From contig NZ_AP027736.1 of assembly GCF_030296675.1 (NCBI RefSeq), forward strand, positions 1,364,001 to 1,428,000: DNA of 64,000 nt, in the 5' to 3' direction. The notes under the pieces were generated by a model. That model saw only the letters and a program-made list of their open reading frames with translations. It was not told the DNA's origin and ran no database searches. A program made the translations under genes and the position numbers. The first letter of the stretch is position 1. Every line of letters begins with the position of its first letter. Shown here piece by piece: positions 17,094 to 26,983 of the stretch. The DNA comes from Demequina sediminis. Its GTDB lineage: Bacteria; Actinomycetota; Actinomycetes; Actinomycetales; Demequinaceae.

Positions 17094-18650
17094 ATGCGGA
17101 TAGGTGTCCCCGCGGAGACGCGCGCGGGCGAGCGGCTGGTCGCGGCGAGTCCCGCCTCCGTCGCCGGACTCATCAAGCTGGGCTACGACGTCACCGTCGA
17201 GTCGAGCGCAGGCACACAGGCGAGCTTCCTCGACGAGCAGTACGTGGCAGCGGGCGCCACGCTCGGCGACGCGGCGGCCGCGTGGAGCGCCGACATCGTG
17301 ACGTGCGTCAACTCGCCGGCCGATGCCGACGTCGCACGCCTCACGACGGGCGCCACGCTCGTGTCGATGATGTCCCCCCAATCGAACCCCGCGCTGGTCG
17401 AGGCGCTCAACGCACGCTCGGTCACGGCGCTCGCCCTCGACGCGGTCCCGCGCATCTCGCGCGCGCAGGCGATCGACGTGCTCAGCACGCTCTCGAACGT
17501 CGCGGGCTACCGCGCGGTCATCGAGGCGGCCGAGCAGTACGGCGGCATGTTCACCGGACAGGTGACCGCGGCGGGAAAGACCGCCCCCGCGACCGTCTTC
17601 ATTATCGGTGCCGGCGTCGCCGGCCTCGCGGCGATCGGCGCGGCCTCGAGCCTGGGCGCCCAGGTGCGCGCGTTCGACGTGCGTCCCGAGGTGGCCGAGC
17701 AGATCGAGTCGATGGGCGGCGTCTTCGTCTCCGCCCCCGAGGCGCAGCAGGAGGTGAGCGCGGACGGCTACGCCAAGCCGCTCACCCAGGAGCAGCAGGA
17801 CGCCGCGATGCGCGTCTATGCGGCCGAGGCCGCCAAGGCGGACGTGGTCATCACGACGGCGCTCGTGCGCGGCACGGCCCCCACCACGATCACCGCGGAG
17901 ATGGTCGCCGGCATGCGTCCCGGCTCGGTCGTGGTCGACCTCGCCGCCTCGGGAGGCGGCAACTGCGAACTCACCGTGCCCGGCGAGGTGGTCACCAGCG
18001 ACAACGGCGTGACGATCGTGGGCTACACCGACCTCACGAGCCGCATGCCGCGCCACACCTCGCAGCTGTTCGGCACCAACATCGTTCACCTCATGGCCCT
18101 GCTCACCCCCGCCAAGGACGGCGTGCTCGCGCTCGACCTCGACGACCAGGTGCAGCGCGGCATGACCGTCGCGCACGCTGGCGAGATCCTGTGGCCGCCG
18201 CCGCCCGTGGCCGTGTCGGCGGCACCCGCCGCACCGCAGGGCCCCTCCGAGGAGGAGCTCGTGGCGCAGGCCCTTGCCGCGCACGAATCGGCACAGCGCA
18301 AGGCCCGCCGCCGCAGCATCGGCTATGGCCTGGGCGCGGTCGCGGCCCTGCTGCTGCTGTCCGTCGCGGACTCCGCCACGGTCCAGCACCTCACGGTGTT
18401 CGCGCTCGCGGTGATCGTGGGCTTCTACGTGATCTCCAACGTCAAGCACTCCCTGCACACGCCGCTCATGTCGCAGACCAACGCGATCTCGGGAATCATC
18501 CTCGTGGGCGCGCTCCTGCAGATCGGCTCGTCGAACGCCGTGGTGTCCACGCTCGCATTCATCGCGGCTGCCGTCGCCAGCATCAACATCTTCGGAGGAT
18601 TCCTGGTGACCTACCGGATGCTCGGGATGTTCAGGAAGGACGCGCCATGA
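17094..18650 (+). CDS. pntA: NAD(P) transhydrogenase subunit alpha
   Basis: A 518-residue alpha subunit of the proton-translocating transhydrogenase, which uses the proton gradient to reduce NADP with NADH. Residues 1-380 form the NAD-binding domain I, related to alanine dehydrogenase: [20 protein letters not shown] and the dinucleotide motif [21 protein letters not shown] proline-alanine linker follows (about 390-410). Four membrane segments occupy about 425-510, so domain I and the first part of domain II are fused as in E. coli. The start ATG at 17094 follows GGAAGA. The stop overlaps the pntB ATG. Confidence 0.95.
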   Translation: MRIGVPAETRAGERLVAASPASVAGLIKLGYDVTVESSAGTQASFLDEQYVAAGATLGDAAAAWSADIVTCVNSPADADVARLTTGATLVSMMSPQSNPALVEALNARSVTALALDAVPRISRAQAIDVLSTLSNVAGYRAVIEAAEQYGGMFTGQVTAAGKTAPATVFIIGAGVAGLAAIGAASSLGAQVRAFDVRPEVAEQIESMGGVFVSAPEAQQEVSADGYAKPLTQEQQDAAMRVYAAEAAKADVVITTALVRGTAPTTITAEMVAGMRPGSVVVDLAASGGGNCELTVPGEVVTSDNGVTIVGYTDLTSRMPRHTSQLFGTNIVHLMALLTPAKDGVLALDLDDQVQRGMTVAHAGEILWPPPPVAVSAAPAAPQGPSEEELVAQALAAHESAQRKARRRSIGYGLGAVAALLLLSVADSATVQHLTVFALAVIVGFYVISNVKHSLHTPLMSQTNAISGIILVGALLQIGSSNAVVSTLAFIAAAVASINIFGGFLVTYRMLGMFRKDAP

Positions 18651-20053
18651 CCCTCACCTCCCTCGCGCAGGCCACCTATGTGGTCGCCGCCGTGCTCTTC
18701 GTGCTCTCCCTCGCCGGACTGTCGAAGCAGGAGACCGCGCGCCGCGGCAACATGCTCGGCATGGTGGGCATGGTGCTCGCCCTCGCGGCCACCGTGGTGC
18801 TCGCTCTCGACGTGTCCGAGCGCTCGGTGCTGGTCACCGCGCTCCTCATCGCGTGCGTCTTCGCGATCGGGGCGAGCGTGGGCATCTGGAGGGCCCGCAC
18901 GGTCGAGATGACCCAGATGCCCGAGCTCATCGCGATCCTGCACAGCTTCGTGGGCCTCGCGGCGGTGCTCGTGGGCGTCAACTCTCACCTCACGGAGAGC
19001 GCCGATGCCGTGCACCAGGTCGAGGTGTTCCTCGGCATCTTCATCGGCGCGGTGACGTTCACCGGCTCGATCGTCGCGTACCTCAAGCTGTCCGCGAAGA
19101 TCAAGTCGAACCCGCTCATGCTGCCCGGTCGTAACCTGCTCAACCTGGGCGCGATCCTCGCCAGCGCAGGACTGCTCGCGTGGTACCTCGCGAGCCACAG
19201 CATCGTCCCGCTGCTCCTCATGACCGTGATCGCACTGGCGCTCGGCGTCCACCTCGTGGCCGCGATCGGCGGCGGCGACATGCCCGTGGTCGTGTCGATG
19301 CTCAACTCGTACTCGGGATGGGCGGCGGCCGCCGCCGGCCTCATGCTGAGCAACGACCTCCTGATCGTCACGGGTGCGCTCGTCGGCTCGTCGGGTGCGA
19401 TCCTGTCCTACCTCATGTGCAAGGCCATGAACCGCGCGTTCCTCTCGGTGATCCTGGGAGGATTCGGCGCCGAGGGCGGCAAGGCCGCTGCGGCGGGTCC
19501 GGAGGGTGAGCACCGCGAGGTCAGCGCCACCGAGGTCGCCGACATGCTCGCGGCCGCGCGCTCCGTGGTGATCGTGCCCGGCTATGGCATGGCCGTCGCG
19601 AAGGCCCAGTACCCCGTCGCGGATCTGGTCGACAAGTTGCGCGCCCACGGGGTCACCGTGCGCTTCGGCGTCCACCCCGTCGCCGGCCGCCTGCCCGGCC
19701 ACATGAACGTGCTGCTCGCGGAGGCCCGCGTGCCGTACGACATCGTGCTCGAGATGGACGAGATCAACGACGACTTCCCCGAGACTGACGTCGTGCTCGT
19801 CATCGGCGCGAACGACGTCGTGAACCCCTCCGCACTCGAGGACCCGGGCTCGCCGCTCGCCGGAATGCCCGTGCTCGAGGTGTGGAAGGCGGCCCAGTGC
19901 ATCGTGTTCAAGCGCTCGATGGCCACCGGCTACGCCGGGGTGCAGAACCCGCTGTTCTTCCGCGAGAACTCGGCGATGCTGTTCGGCGACGCCAAGACCC
20001 AGGTCGAGGAGATCCTCACCGCCCTGCGCGTCGGCGAGGGAGCATCGGCCTGA
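18647..20053 (+). CDS. pntB: NAD(P) transhydrogenase subunit beta
   Basis: A 468-residue beta subunit. About nine membrane segments (residues 5-265) form the rest of the proton channel. The C-terminal domain III (about 285-468) binds NADP(H): [40 protein letters not shown] and [11 protein letters not shown] are hallmark motifs. It overlaps pntA by 4 nt and is followed after 2 nt by a strong hairpin, so pntAB is a closed two-gene operon. A TetR gene starts 67 bp downstream, on the other side of that hairpin. Confidence 0.95.
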   Translation: MTLTSLAQATYVVAAVLFVLSLAGLSKQETARRGNMLGMVGMVLALAATVVLALDVSERSVLVTALLIACVFAIGASVGIWRARTVEMTQMPELIAILHSFVGLAAVLVGVNSHLTESADAVHQVEVFLGIFIGAVTFTGSIVAYLKLSAKIKSNPLMLPGRNLLNLGAILASAGLLAWYLASHSIVPLLLMTVIALALGVHLVAAIGGGDMPVVVSMLNSYSGWAAAAAGLMLSNDLLIVTGALVGSSGAILSYLMCKAMNRAFLSVILGGFGAEGGKAAAAGPEGEHREVSATEVADMLAAARSVVIVPGYGMAVAKAQYPVADLVDKLRAHGVTVRFGVHPVAGRLPGHMNVLLAEARVPYDIVLEMDEINDDFPETDVVLVIGANDVVNPSALEDPGSPLAGMPVLEVWKAAQCIVFKRSMATGYAGVQNPLFFRENSAMLFGDAKTQVEEILTALRVGEGASA

Positions 20054-20055
20054 CC

Positions 20056-20106
20056 GGCGTCGTGCCGCCACTGGAACGATGTTTTCCCTCGTGGCGGCGC
20101 GACGCC
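20056..20106 (+). terminator. Hairpin after pntB
   Basis: Arms GGCGTCGTGCCGCCA (20056-20070) and TGGCGGCGCGACGCC (20092-20106) pair over 15 positions with one G-T pair. It begins 2 nt after the pntB stop and ends before the start of the next gene. Confidence 0.75.
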
Positions 20107-20120
20107 GATAGGATCACCCG

Positions 20121-20720
20121 GTGACCAACGACCCGCGCTTCACCCGCAGCGCGGATGCCCTCGCGGCGGCGGTGCTTGCGCTCGCGGCGGAGCGCCCGAT
20201 CGAGCGCATCTCGGTCACCGAGATCGCACGGCATGCGCGGGTGACCCGCGCGACGTTCTACAACCATGCGACGTCGCCGTCGATGCTGCTCACGCGCACG
20301 CTTGAGGCCGAGCTCGACCGGATCAGGAGCGACTTCCTCGAGGAGGTCACAGCCGACCCCGGCGAGGTCGAGCGCATCTGGCGGGACTCCGAGCTCTCGC
20401 TGGTCCAGCACCTGCTCGCCCACGCCGCGGTGTACCGGTGCGGGCTGGCGCCCGCCGAGGGCGCTCACGGCTCCGTGCTTGCGGCGCTGCTCGCGTCGCA
20501 CCTCGAGGGAGGGCTGCTCGCGTATGCCGATGCCTCGGGCATGCGTGCCGCCGGTTCCGACCTGGTGCGCCTGGAGATGGCCGCCGCGTTCGTGAGCCAG
20601 GGCACCGTGGGCGCGCTGCGGGCGTGGCTGCTGAGCCCCGAGCCTCACGATCCACACTTCGCGGTCGACACCATCGTGGGCTTCATCCCCGCGATGTGGT
20701 TCGCGCTCGCGCGCGACTGA
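20121..20720 (+). CDS. TetR/AcrR family transcriptional regulator
   Basis: A 199-residue regulator with an N-terminal TetR helix-turn-helix (RISVTEIARHARVTRATFYNHA, about residues 33-54). The C-terminal domain is all-helical and not specific enough to name a ligand. The GTG start at 20121 follows GGATCACCCG. It sits between pntAB and an ene-reductase gene in the same orientation. No clear palindrome was seen in the 14 bp before it or in the 108 bp after it, so its targets are not evident. Confidence 0.85.
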   Translation: MTNDPRFTRSADALAAAVLALAAERPIERISVTEIARHARVTRATFYNHATSPSMLLTRTLEAELDRIRSDFLEEVTADPGEVERIWRDSELSLVQHLLAHAAVYRCGLAPAEGAHGSVLAALLASHLEGGLLAYADASGMRAAGSDLVRLEMAAAFVSQGTVGALRAWLLSPEPHDPHFAVDTIVGFIPAMWFALARD

Positions 20721-20828
20721 CGCGGCCGCGGACTCCCTCCCGCGGAATCTCCCAGGACCCTGGGGTGTTGCTGACCTCGCGGAGGAACGCGACGATGCAC
20801 CCCGTCCCCCTAGCTGTAAGGAAGCTTG

Positions 20829-21938
20829 ATGACGTCTGCCCTGTTCTCTCCCCTCGCGATCCGCTCCGTCACGACCCGCAACCGCCTGTGGGTGAGCCCG
20901 CTGTGCCAGTACTCGTGCGAGGACAGGGACGGCACGCCGAACGACTGGCACCTGGTGCACCTCGGCTCCTTCGCGCGCGGCGGCGCTGGCCTGGTGATGA
21001 GCGAGGCGACGGCGGTGCTGCCCGAGGGCCGCATCTCGCCGTGGGACACAGGCATCTGGAACGACGCGCAGCGCGACGCGTGGGCGCGCATCGTCGACTT
21101 CATTCACGGCCAGGGGGCCGTCGCGGCGATCCAGCTCGCGCACGCGGGACGCAAGGCGTCCACGTACCGCGAGTGGAGCGGCGAGGGCACCGTGCCCGCC
21201 GCCGAGGGTGGCTGGGACACCGTCGCACCCTCCGCGGTGGCCTTCGACGGCTACGCCGCTCCCACCGCGCTCGATGAGGACGGCATCGCCGCCGTGATCG
21301 ACGCGTTCGGCGAGGCCGCGCGACGGTCGCTCGAGGCGGGCTTCGACGTGCTGGAGGTCCACGCCGCTCACGGCTATCTGCTCCACCAGTTCCTGTCCCC
21401 GCTGTCGAACACCCGCGAGGACCGCTGGGGAGCGGGCCTCGTGGGACGCGCGCGACTGCTCCTGCACGTGGTGCGCAAGGTGCGTGCGGTCGCGGGCGAT
21501 CAGGTGCCCGTCCTCGTGCGCGTGTCCGCGACCGATTGGCTCGAGCCCGAGGGGTGGACGCTCGACGACACGGTGACGGTCTCGCAGTGGCTGCGCGAGG
21601 CAGGTGCCGACCTCGTGGACACCTCGACTGGCGGGCTGGTCCCCGGCGTGCGGATTCCCACCGGCCTCGGCTATCAGGTCGCGCACGCGAGCGCGATTCG
21701 CGAGCGCTCCGGAATCGCGGCGACCGCGGTCGGGCAGATCGTCGAGGCGCGCCAGGCGGAGAGCATCATCGCGTCGGGTCAGGCGGATGCCGTGTTCGTC
21801 GGCAGGGAGTTCATGCGGGACCCGCACCTGCCGCTGCGCGCCGCGCACGAGCTGGGCGTCGAGATCGACTACTGGCCCGCGCAGTACCGGCGTGCCTCGT
21901 TCTCCGCGCGCCCGAGCATCGTCGCCGACGAGGACTGA
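20829..21938 (+). CDS. NADH:flavin oxidoreductase, Old Yellow Enzyme family (YqjM-like)
   Basis: A 369-residue FMN-dependent TIM-barrel ene-reductase that reduces activated C=C bonds with NAD(P)H. Motifs are NRLWVSPLCQYSCEDRDG near the N-terminus, AIQLAHAGRKAS, the active-site HAAHGYLLHQFLSPLSN (His pair) and VGREFMRDPHLP close to the end. The cysteine in LCQYS matches the thermophilic-like (YqjM/NamA) class. The ATG at 20829 follows TAAGGAAGC. A copy of GACGATGC lies at 20791-20798 in the leader. The physiological substrate is unknown. Confidence 0.93.
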   Translation: MTSALFSPLAIRSVTTRNRLWVSPLCQYSCEDRDGTPNDWHLVHLGSFARGGAGLVMSEATAVLPEGRISPWDTGIWNDAQRDAWARIVDFIHGQGAVAAIQLAHAGRKASTYREWSGEGTVPAAEGGWDTVAPSAVAFDGYAAPTALDEDGIAAVIDAFGEAARRSLEAGFDVLEVHAAHGYLLHQFLSPLSNTREDRWGAGLVGRARLLLHVVRKVRAVAGDQVPVLVRVSATDWLEPEGWTLDDTVTVSQWLREAGADLVDTSTGGLVPGVRIPTGLGYQVAHASAIRERSGIAATAVGQIVEARQAESIIASGQADAVFVGREFMRDPHLPLRAAHELGVEIDYWPAQYRRASFSARPSIVADED

Positions 21939-21942
21939 TGCG

Positions 21943-22952
21943 CTAGGCGGGCCGCGTCGACTCGCGTACCACCAGGTGCGTGGGCAGCGGCGTGTCCGTG
22001 GTCTCGCCGTCGGTGTCCTCGAGGGCGACGAGTACCTTCTGCATGATCGTGCGTCCCAGCGCCTCGAAGTCCTGGCGCACGGTCGTGAGCGGGGGTAGAG
22101 GAATCCCGCCTCGGGGATGTCGTCGAATCCCACGATGCTGATGTCGTGCGGCACGCGCAGCCCACGCTGCCTCAGGGCAGACATCAGCCCGATCGACATC
22201 TGGTCGTTGCCCACGAAGACGGCATCGCCCGACACGATGTCGAGCTCCATCCCGATCGCGTGGCCGCTCGCAGCGGTCCAGTCACCGTGGGTGGGCTCGA
22301 CCGTCTCGAGCCGCCCCGCGGCGAGCTCATCGCGCCAGCCGCGCACGCGCTCGGTCGCGTCAGGGGCGTGCGCGGGACCCGCGACGTGGAGGATGCGCGC
22401 GTGGCCGAGCTCGGCGAGGTGGCGCACCGCGGTGCGCGCTCCCCTGTACTGGTCGATCGAGACGATGCGCGGGCCCCGGCGCTGCGTCGAGGCGGCGGCG
22501 ACGACGGGGATGGCCACGTCGAGTCCTCGCACCACCTCGAGAGCGGCGGCCTCGGCGACGATCACCACCACCGCGTCGACCCGCTGGCGCAGCAGGCCCT
22601 CGATGGCCGACCTCACGGCGGTCGGGTCTCCGCCCGCGGTGCTCACCGCGTCGACGCTGTAGCGCGCCTCGCGCGCCGCGAGGTTGAAGTGCATCGCGAT
22701 CGACGCGGGTCCATAGTCGACGTTGTTCGGGGTGATGAGGCCGATGGTCCGGGTGCGGCGGGTGACGAGCGCGCGGGCCGCCGGCGACGGGCTGTAGTGC
22801 AGCTGGGCGATCGCCTGCTCGACGCGCTCCTTGGTCGCCGGGCGCACGTTGGGCAGCCCGTTGAGCACGCGCGAGACGGTCTGATGAGACACTCCCGCGA
22901 GGCGCGCGACGTCAAAGATGTTCGCGGCGCGGGCGCTCTTCTCATTCGCCAC
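21943..22952 (-). CDS. LacI family regulator of the adjacent sugar ABC locus (frameshifted)
   Basis: A repressor of 336 residues after repair. The N-terminal helix-turn-helix is NIFDVARLAGVSHQTVSRVL (about 11-30), followed by the hinge helix and a periplasmic-binding-protein-like sensor. The frame breaks at the G run 22091-22095; one more base gives FLYPPLTTVRQDFEALGR and a stop at 21943. The last residues RESTRP are typical. It is the last gene of the sugar transport locus, 3 nt after the ATPase stop, starting with GTG at 22952. Its likely operator is the palindrome near 25143-25159. Confidence 0.87.
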
Positions 22953-22955
22953 GTG

Positions 22956-24472
22956 CTACTCCTGATCCTCGTCGGGCTGCGCGACCAGGGCGAGAAGCGC
23001 GGCGCTGGACATCTCCCCTGCCGCGACCGTATCGACGATTCTGCCGTCCCGTAGGACCGCCACGCGGTCGCCCACGCGCAGCACCTCCTCGAGCTCCGCG
23101 GAGATGAACATCACGGACATGCCGTTGTCGGCAAGCTCGCCCACCAGATTCTGGATCTCGACCTTGGCGCCCACGTCGATGCCGCGCGTGGGCTCGTCGA
23201 GCACGAGCACGCGAGGCGACAGCGCGAGGAGCCTCGCGAGCAGCACCTTCTGCTGGTTGCCGCCCGAGAGCGTGCCCACGGGCCGATCGAGGTCGGCCGG
23301 GCGGATGCCGAGCGCATCGACCCAACTCGCCGCGAGCTCTCGCCTGCTCGCCGGCGGGATGCGGCGGAACACCCCGCGCTCGGACTGCAGCGCGAGCGTG
23401 ATGTTGTCGAGGATGCTGAGCTCCGCCACGATCCCGTCGCGCTGCCTGTTCTCCGACGAGTACACGACGCCGAGCGACATCGCGCGGCGCGGCGAGTCGA
23501 GGCTCACGTCCGTCTGCTCGATGCGGATGATGCCCGCCTCAGCCTTCGTCACTCCCGTCAGGGCACGGGCGAGCGACGTGCGCCCCGAGCCCAGCAGTCC
23601 CGCGACGCCCAGCACCTCGCCCTCGCCCATGTCGACGTCCGCGTCCCTGATGCCGTGGCCGCCCGTGAGCCCGCGCGCGTGCAGGACCACGGAGGCCGCC
23701 GGCTCGGCGGCCTCGACGCGGTCGCGAGAGCGGTGCTCGGCGGCCTTGCGGCCGAGCATCTTCTCGACCAGGTCGATCCGCAGCAGCTCGTTCGTGAGGT
23801 ACTCCCCACGAACTCGCCGTCGCGCAGCACCGTGAGGCGATCGCAGACCTCGTAGACCTGGTCAAGGAAGTGCGACACGAAGAGGATCGCGACGCCTCGC
23901 GACTTCAGCTCGCGGATGATCCGGAACAGCTCGGCGACCTCGTCGAGGTCGAGGCTCGACGTGGGCTCGTCGAGCACGAGCACCTTGACGTCGACGGACA
24001 GCGCGCGGGCGATCGACACCAGCTGCTGCACCGCGAGCGAGTGCGTGCCGAGCGTCGACGCCGGGTCGATGTCGAGGCCCAGCTCCGCGAGGATCTCGCG
24101 CGCGTGGGCCTGCATGCGCTTGGCGCTGATGACTCCGCCGCGTCGCTGTTCGCGGCCGAGCCCGATGTTCTCCGCGACGGAGAGGTTGGGCAGGAGCTCG
24201 ACCTCCTGGTAGACCGTGCTGATGCCCGCTCGCTGCGCCTCGTACGGCGTCGCGAAGGTCACTAGTTCGCCGTCGAGTCGAAGCTCGCCCTCGTTCAGCG
24301 GAAGCACGCCCGTGATGGCCTTGATGAGGGTCGACTTGCCCGCACCGTTCTCTCCCATGAGGGAGTGCACCTCGCCGGGGAACAGCCGGAAGCTGACGTT
24401 GTTCAACGCCGCATCGACACCGAAGCGCACCGTCGCGCCGGTGAGCTCCAGCAAAGGCCGCACCTCGTCCAC
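22956..24472 (-). CDS. Sugar ABC importer ATPase, two-domain RbsA/YtfR type (frameshifted)
   Basis: A carbohydrate importer ATPase with duplicated nucleotide-binding domains, 505 residues after repair. Domain 1: MGENGAGKSTLIK, VYQEVELLPNLSVAEN, VLDEPTSSLD, VSHFLDQVYEVCD. Domain 2: GLLGSGRTSLARAL, YSSENRQRDGI, LSGGNQQKV, LDEPTRGID. The frame slips at the C run 23804-23807; an added base gives DGEFVGEYLTNELLRIDLV. YtfR-like features suggest galactofuranose, ribose or a related pentose. The GTG at 24472 is a best guess; GTG 24463 is also possible. Its permease partner survives only as the chimera upstream. Confidence 0.85.
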
Positions 24473-24527
24473 GCCCCCATTATCAGGGCGAAGACGAGGT
24501 GCGGCGTGCAACCCGGCGGAAGAGTCC

Positions 24528-25055
24528 CTAACGGCGTCCCTCCGCACGGGCCACAATCGCCCGCTGCACGACGATGAAGAGCAGCAGGAGAGCTCCCACG
24601 ATGATCTGCATCCACGACTGCTCGGCACCCATGAACGAGATGATGGTCTTGATGGTGCCGTACACGAACACACCCACCATCGAGCCCAGCACGTATCCGC
24701 GGCCACCCGTGAGCAGCGTGCCGCCGATCACGACCGCGGCGATCGCGTCGACGCCCTGGTTGATGAAGCTGCGCACCGCGGCGATCTGTGCGGCGGGGTC
24801 GTTGTCCGCCGCGTTGAAGATCAGCTCGAAGCCGTTCTCCTCGGAGAACGCGGCCTTCATCGACTCGGTGTTGGCCGAACGCCAGCCGCTCTCGGAGCCG
24901 GTCTGGGCGAAGCCAACGGTGATGGTCTCTTCAGTTCCGCCGCCGCCCGCAGCCGGCGACTCGGACGAGCCCGGGTCCGCATCCGTCGAGCAGGCCGTCA
25001 GCGCGAACGCCGCTGCGCCTGCCAGCGCGATGGTGGAAAGGAAACGCTTGTTCAT
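24528..25055 (-). pseudogene. Chimera: sugar-binding lipoprotein N-terminus fused to permease C-terminus
   Basis: An open frame of 175 residues. Residues 1-105 are the start of a YtfQ-like sugar-binding protein: a lipoprotein signal with LTACST, then ITVGFAQTGSESGWRSANTE and FNAADNDPAAQIAAVRSFIN. From about residue 103 the sequence becomes the end of a YjfF/RbsC-like permease, DAIAAVVIGGTLLTGGRGYV, with two membrane segments to the stop. The switch falls in DAIA, which both families can encode (24738-24749). Most of the binding protein and permease is missing, so the importer as written cannot work. Either a real deletion through short homology or an assembly collapse explains it. Confidence 0.75.
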
Positions 25056-25142
25056 TTCTCAGAACCTCCCTGTTCTGGTCCGGCGACACTGCCGGGTCGA
25101 GCGCATAGCCCCGCGGCACCGGGAACGGTGCCGTGTGATGAA

Positions 25143-25159
25143 TATTAGCGCTCACAATT
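25143..25159. promoter_or_regulatory. Probable LacI-family operator
   Basis: TATTAGCGCTCACAATT is centred on the palindrome AGCGCT (25147-25152), the core common to LacI-type operators; one half site TTGTGAGCGCT is strong and the other is degenerate. It lies about 90 bp upstream of the binding-protein start in the only free region of the locus, so it should bind the LacI protein encoded at 21943-22952. Confidence 0.6.
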
Positions 25160-25280
25160 GCCCGTCCCGCAACCCGCTCTCGGTCACGGTTGTGTAACGG
25201 AGGCCTGGTGCGGCACGGTACCAGCCACCTCAGGCCTGCTGCACGGGCTGCCGGAATGTGAGTGTTCACTTTCCGAGAAT

Positions 25281-25334
25281 GGCCGATGCCCGGGTGGGGT
25301 GACACTGCCGCGTCACCTCACCCGGGCATCGGCC
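25281..25334. terminator. Long two-step hairpin after the GntR/ABC operon
   Basis: Outer arms GGCCGATGCCCGGGTG (25281-25296) and CACCCGGGCATCGGCC (25319-25334) are perfect over 16 bp. Inside them GGTGAC and GTCACC add 6 bp across single-base interruptions. It begins 13 bp past the stop of the membrane gene on the minus strand and can also end transcription from the other side. Confidence 0.8.
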
Positions 25335-25346
25335 CGCGTCACGTAC

Positions 25347-26099
25347 TCAGCTTCGGATGGATGCCCGCCGCAACAGAAGATGCCCCACGAGGGCGAATAC
25401 CCCGGCGAGCGCGACCGCCCATCCCGACAGCTCGACGAGAGACGAGCCCTCGAAGAAGCGGCCCACCGCGCCCCACGCATCCGCGCGCGTCACGAGGTAG
25501 ATCGCGCCGATCAGCACCACGCCGAGCGCCCCAAAGAAGAGCAGCATGCCGGTCGAGCCCCACCTCACGTACACGGAGGCCACGGCGGCGCCGAGCATGG
25601 CCATGAACGTGATCGCGGCGGCATACGCGAGCGCCACCTGCCACAACGGGACCTCGAGCAGGAAGAAGGGCGAGAAGAAGCGACCGCCGACTCCCCACCC
25701 ATCCGTCGCGCGCTCGATGGCCGCCAGGAGCGTCATCCCCAACGAGTAGAGCACCGCCATCGCGAGGAAGAAGAGCACCGTGCCGAGGTAGTAGTCACGC
25801 CGGGTCGCGCTCAGGCCCACCGCGAAGCGGAACGTCTGGTTCATCGCGATGGTCGCCGCGACCATCATGTAGAACACGATCCACGCCGCGCCGCCGTTGT
25901 ACTGGAACGCGTCGGGCTCGAGAGAGCCCTCGTCGGCCACGCTCGTCACGATCCACCAGATCGCGAGGTTCATTCCGAAGATCGCGAGCGTGATGAGCCA
26001 CGGGGTGACGAGCGTCGCGACGGGGTTGGCGGCGTGGATGCGCGCGCCGTTGAGGATGCGCCGCGACGCGGGCATCGCGGGTGCGAGCGTGGCACTCAT
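25347..26099 (-). CDS. Membrane protein, probable permease of a GntR-regulated ABC system
   Basis: A 250-residue protein with about six transmembrane segments, for example LVTPWLITLAIFGMNLAIWW, FYMMVAATIAMNQTFRFAVG and WAVALAGVFALVGHLLLRR. It has no strong family signature but occupies the permease position of a YtrABC-like operon. It overlaps the ATPase gene by 4 nt (ATGA), which is itself coupled to a GntR gene. Operons of this form respond to cell-wall stress in Firmicutes and actinobacteria; substrate and signal here are unknown. It ends 13 bp before a strong hairpin. Confidence 0.7.
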   Translation of the reverse strand: MSATLAPAMPASRRILNGARIHAANPVATLVTPWLITLAIFGMNLAIWWIVTSVADEGSLEPDAFQYNGGAAWIVFYMMVAATIAMNQTFRFAVGLSATRRDYYLGTVLFFLAMAVLYSLGMTLLAAIERATDGWGVGGRFFSPFFLLEVPLWQVALAYAAAITFMAMLGAAVASVYVRWGSTGMLLFFGALGVVLIGAIYLVTRADAWGAVGRFFEGSSLVELSGWAVALAGVFALVGHLLLRRASIRS

Positions 26100-26983
26100 G
26101 CGGAGACCTCCTGCGCCTGGTCGCCGCGCGTGCGGCTCACCACGAGTTCCTGCAGGGACACGGGAGCAAGCTCGAGACCCGCGGCGAGAGCCTCGGCGCG
26201 GTCCGCCTCGCTGATGCCGTCGACGGTCGCCGACGCGATCCCTCCCACCCAGTCGCGGCGCAGCACGGATCTTCCCTCGACGAAGGCGTCGACCTGCGAC
26301 GCCCTGCCCACGACGCTCACGGCGCTGCCGCGGAGGTCCTCGGCCTCGGCGTCGATGACCACCCGACCAGAGTCGATCACCACGACGCGATCGAGCAGCC
26401 GCGAGGCCTCGTCGATGAGGTGGGTCGACATCACGACGGTCCGCGGGTTCTTCGCGTAGTCGTCGAGGAGGAGGTCGTAGAACAGCTGCCTGGCGACGGC
26501 GTCGAGTCCCGCATACGGCTCGTCGAAGAGCGTGAGCGGCGCGCGGGAGGCGAGCCCGACGATCACACCGATCGCGGAGCGCTGCCCGCGCGAGAGCTTC
26601 TTCATGCGCCGGTCGAGCGGCACGCCGAACTCCCTGACGAGCCGGCGCGCGTAGGGCTCGTCCCAGTCCGCATATGCCCACGACGCGGCACGCAGCACGT
26701 GGCCGCCCTTGAACGTGTCGGGATAGGTCTGAGACTCCTTGACCAGGCACGTGCGGCCCAGCACCGCGGCATTCTCGAGCGGTCGCTCGCCGAAGACGCG
26801 GATCTCGCCGGCGCTGGCGAACTCCTGGCCGGTGACCAGCTGGAGCAGGGTGGTCTTTCCCGCGCCGTTGCGGCCCAGGAGGCCGCACACGCTGCCCTCC
26901 TCGACCGCGAAGCTGACATCGTCGACGGCGCACACCGCACCGTATGTCCTACTCAGGCGCTCGGCCTCGATGATGGCGGTCAA
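26096..26983 (-). CDS. ABC transporter ATP-binding protein of the GntR-regulated operon
   Basis: A 295-residue ATPase. Walker A is GRNGAGKTTLL, the signature is LSRGQRSAIG (a variant LSxGQ), Walker B is LTLFDEPYAGLDA and the H-loop is MSTHLIDEASRLL. The C-terminal 80 residues extend beyond the core, as in drug- or lantibiotic-type exporters. The start is TTG at 26983, chosen because it overlaps the gntR stop as TTGA and no ATG or GTG lies nearby in frame. It is coupled to the permease at its 3' end. Confidence 0.87.
   Translation of the reverse strand: MTAIIEAERLSRTYGAVCAVDDVSFAVEEGSVCGLLGRNGAGKTTLLQLVTGQEFASAGEIRVFGERPLENAAVLGRTCLVKESQTYPDTFKGGHVLRAASWAYADWDEPYARRLVREFGVPLDRRMKKLSRGQRSAIGVIVGLASRAPLTLFDEPYAGLDAVARQLFYDLLLDDYAKNPRTVVMSTHLIDEASRLLDRVVVIDSGRVVIDAEAEDLRGSAVSVVGRASQVDAFVEGRSVLRRDWVGGIASATVDGISEADRAEALAAGLELAPVSLQELVVSRTRGDQAQEVSA

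Noticed and set aside
16940-18646. Long plus-strand frame running into pntB and giving a 1037-residue protein
   Set aside because: Everything before the pntB ATG at 18647 is an arginine-rich antiphase reading of pntA. PntB homology starts exactly at that ATG.
20016-21942. Minus-strand extension of the LacI gene to 20016
   Set aside because: After residue about 283 the frame is a shadow of the Old Yellow Enzyme gene. The true end of LacI is in the next frame at 21943 after one missing base.
25258-25269. GTGA-GTGT-TCAC palindrome as a CRP site
   Set aside because: The spacer is 4 rather than 6 bases and the outer T/A positions are absent. It is near a hairpin and no target gene is obvious.
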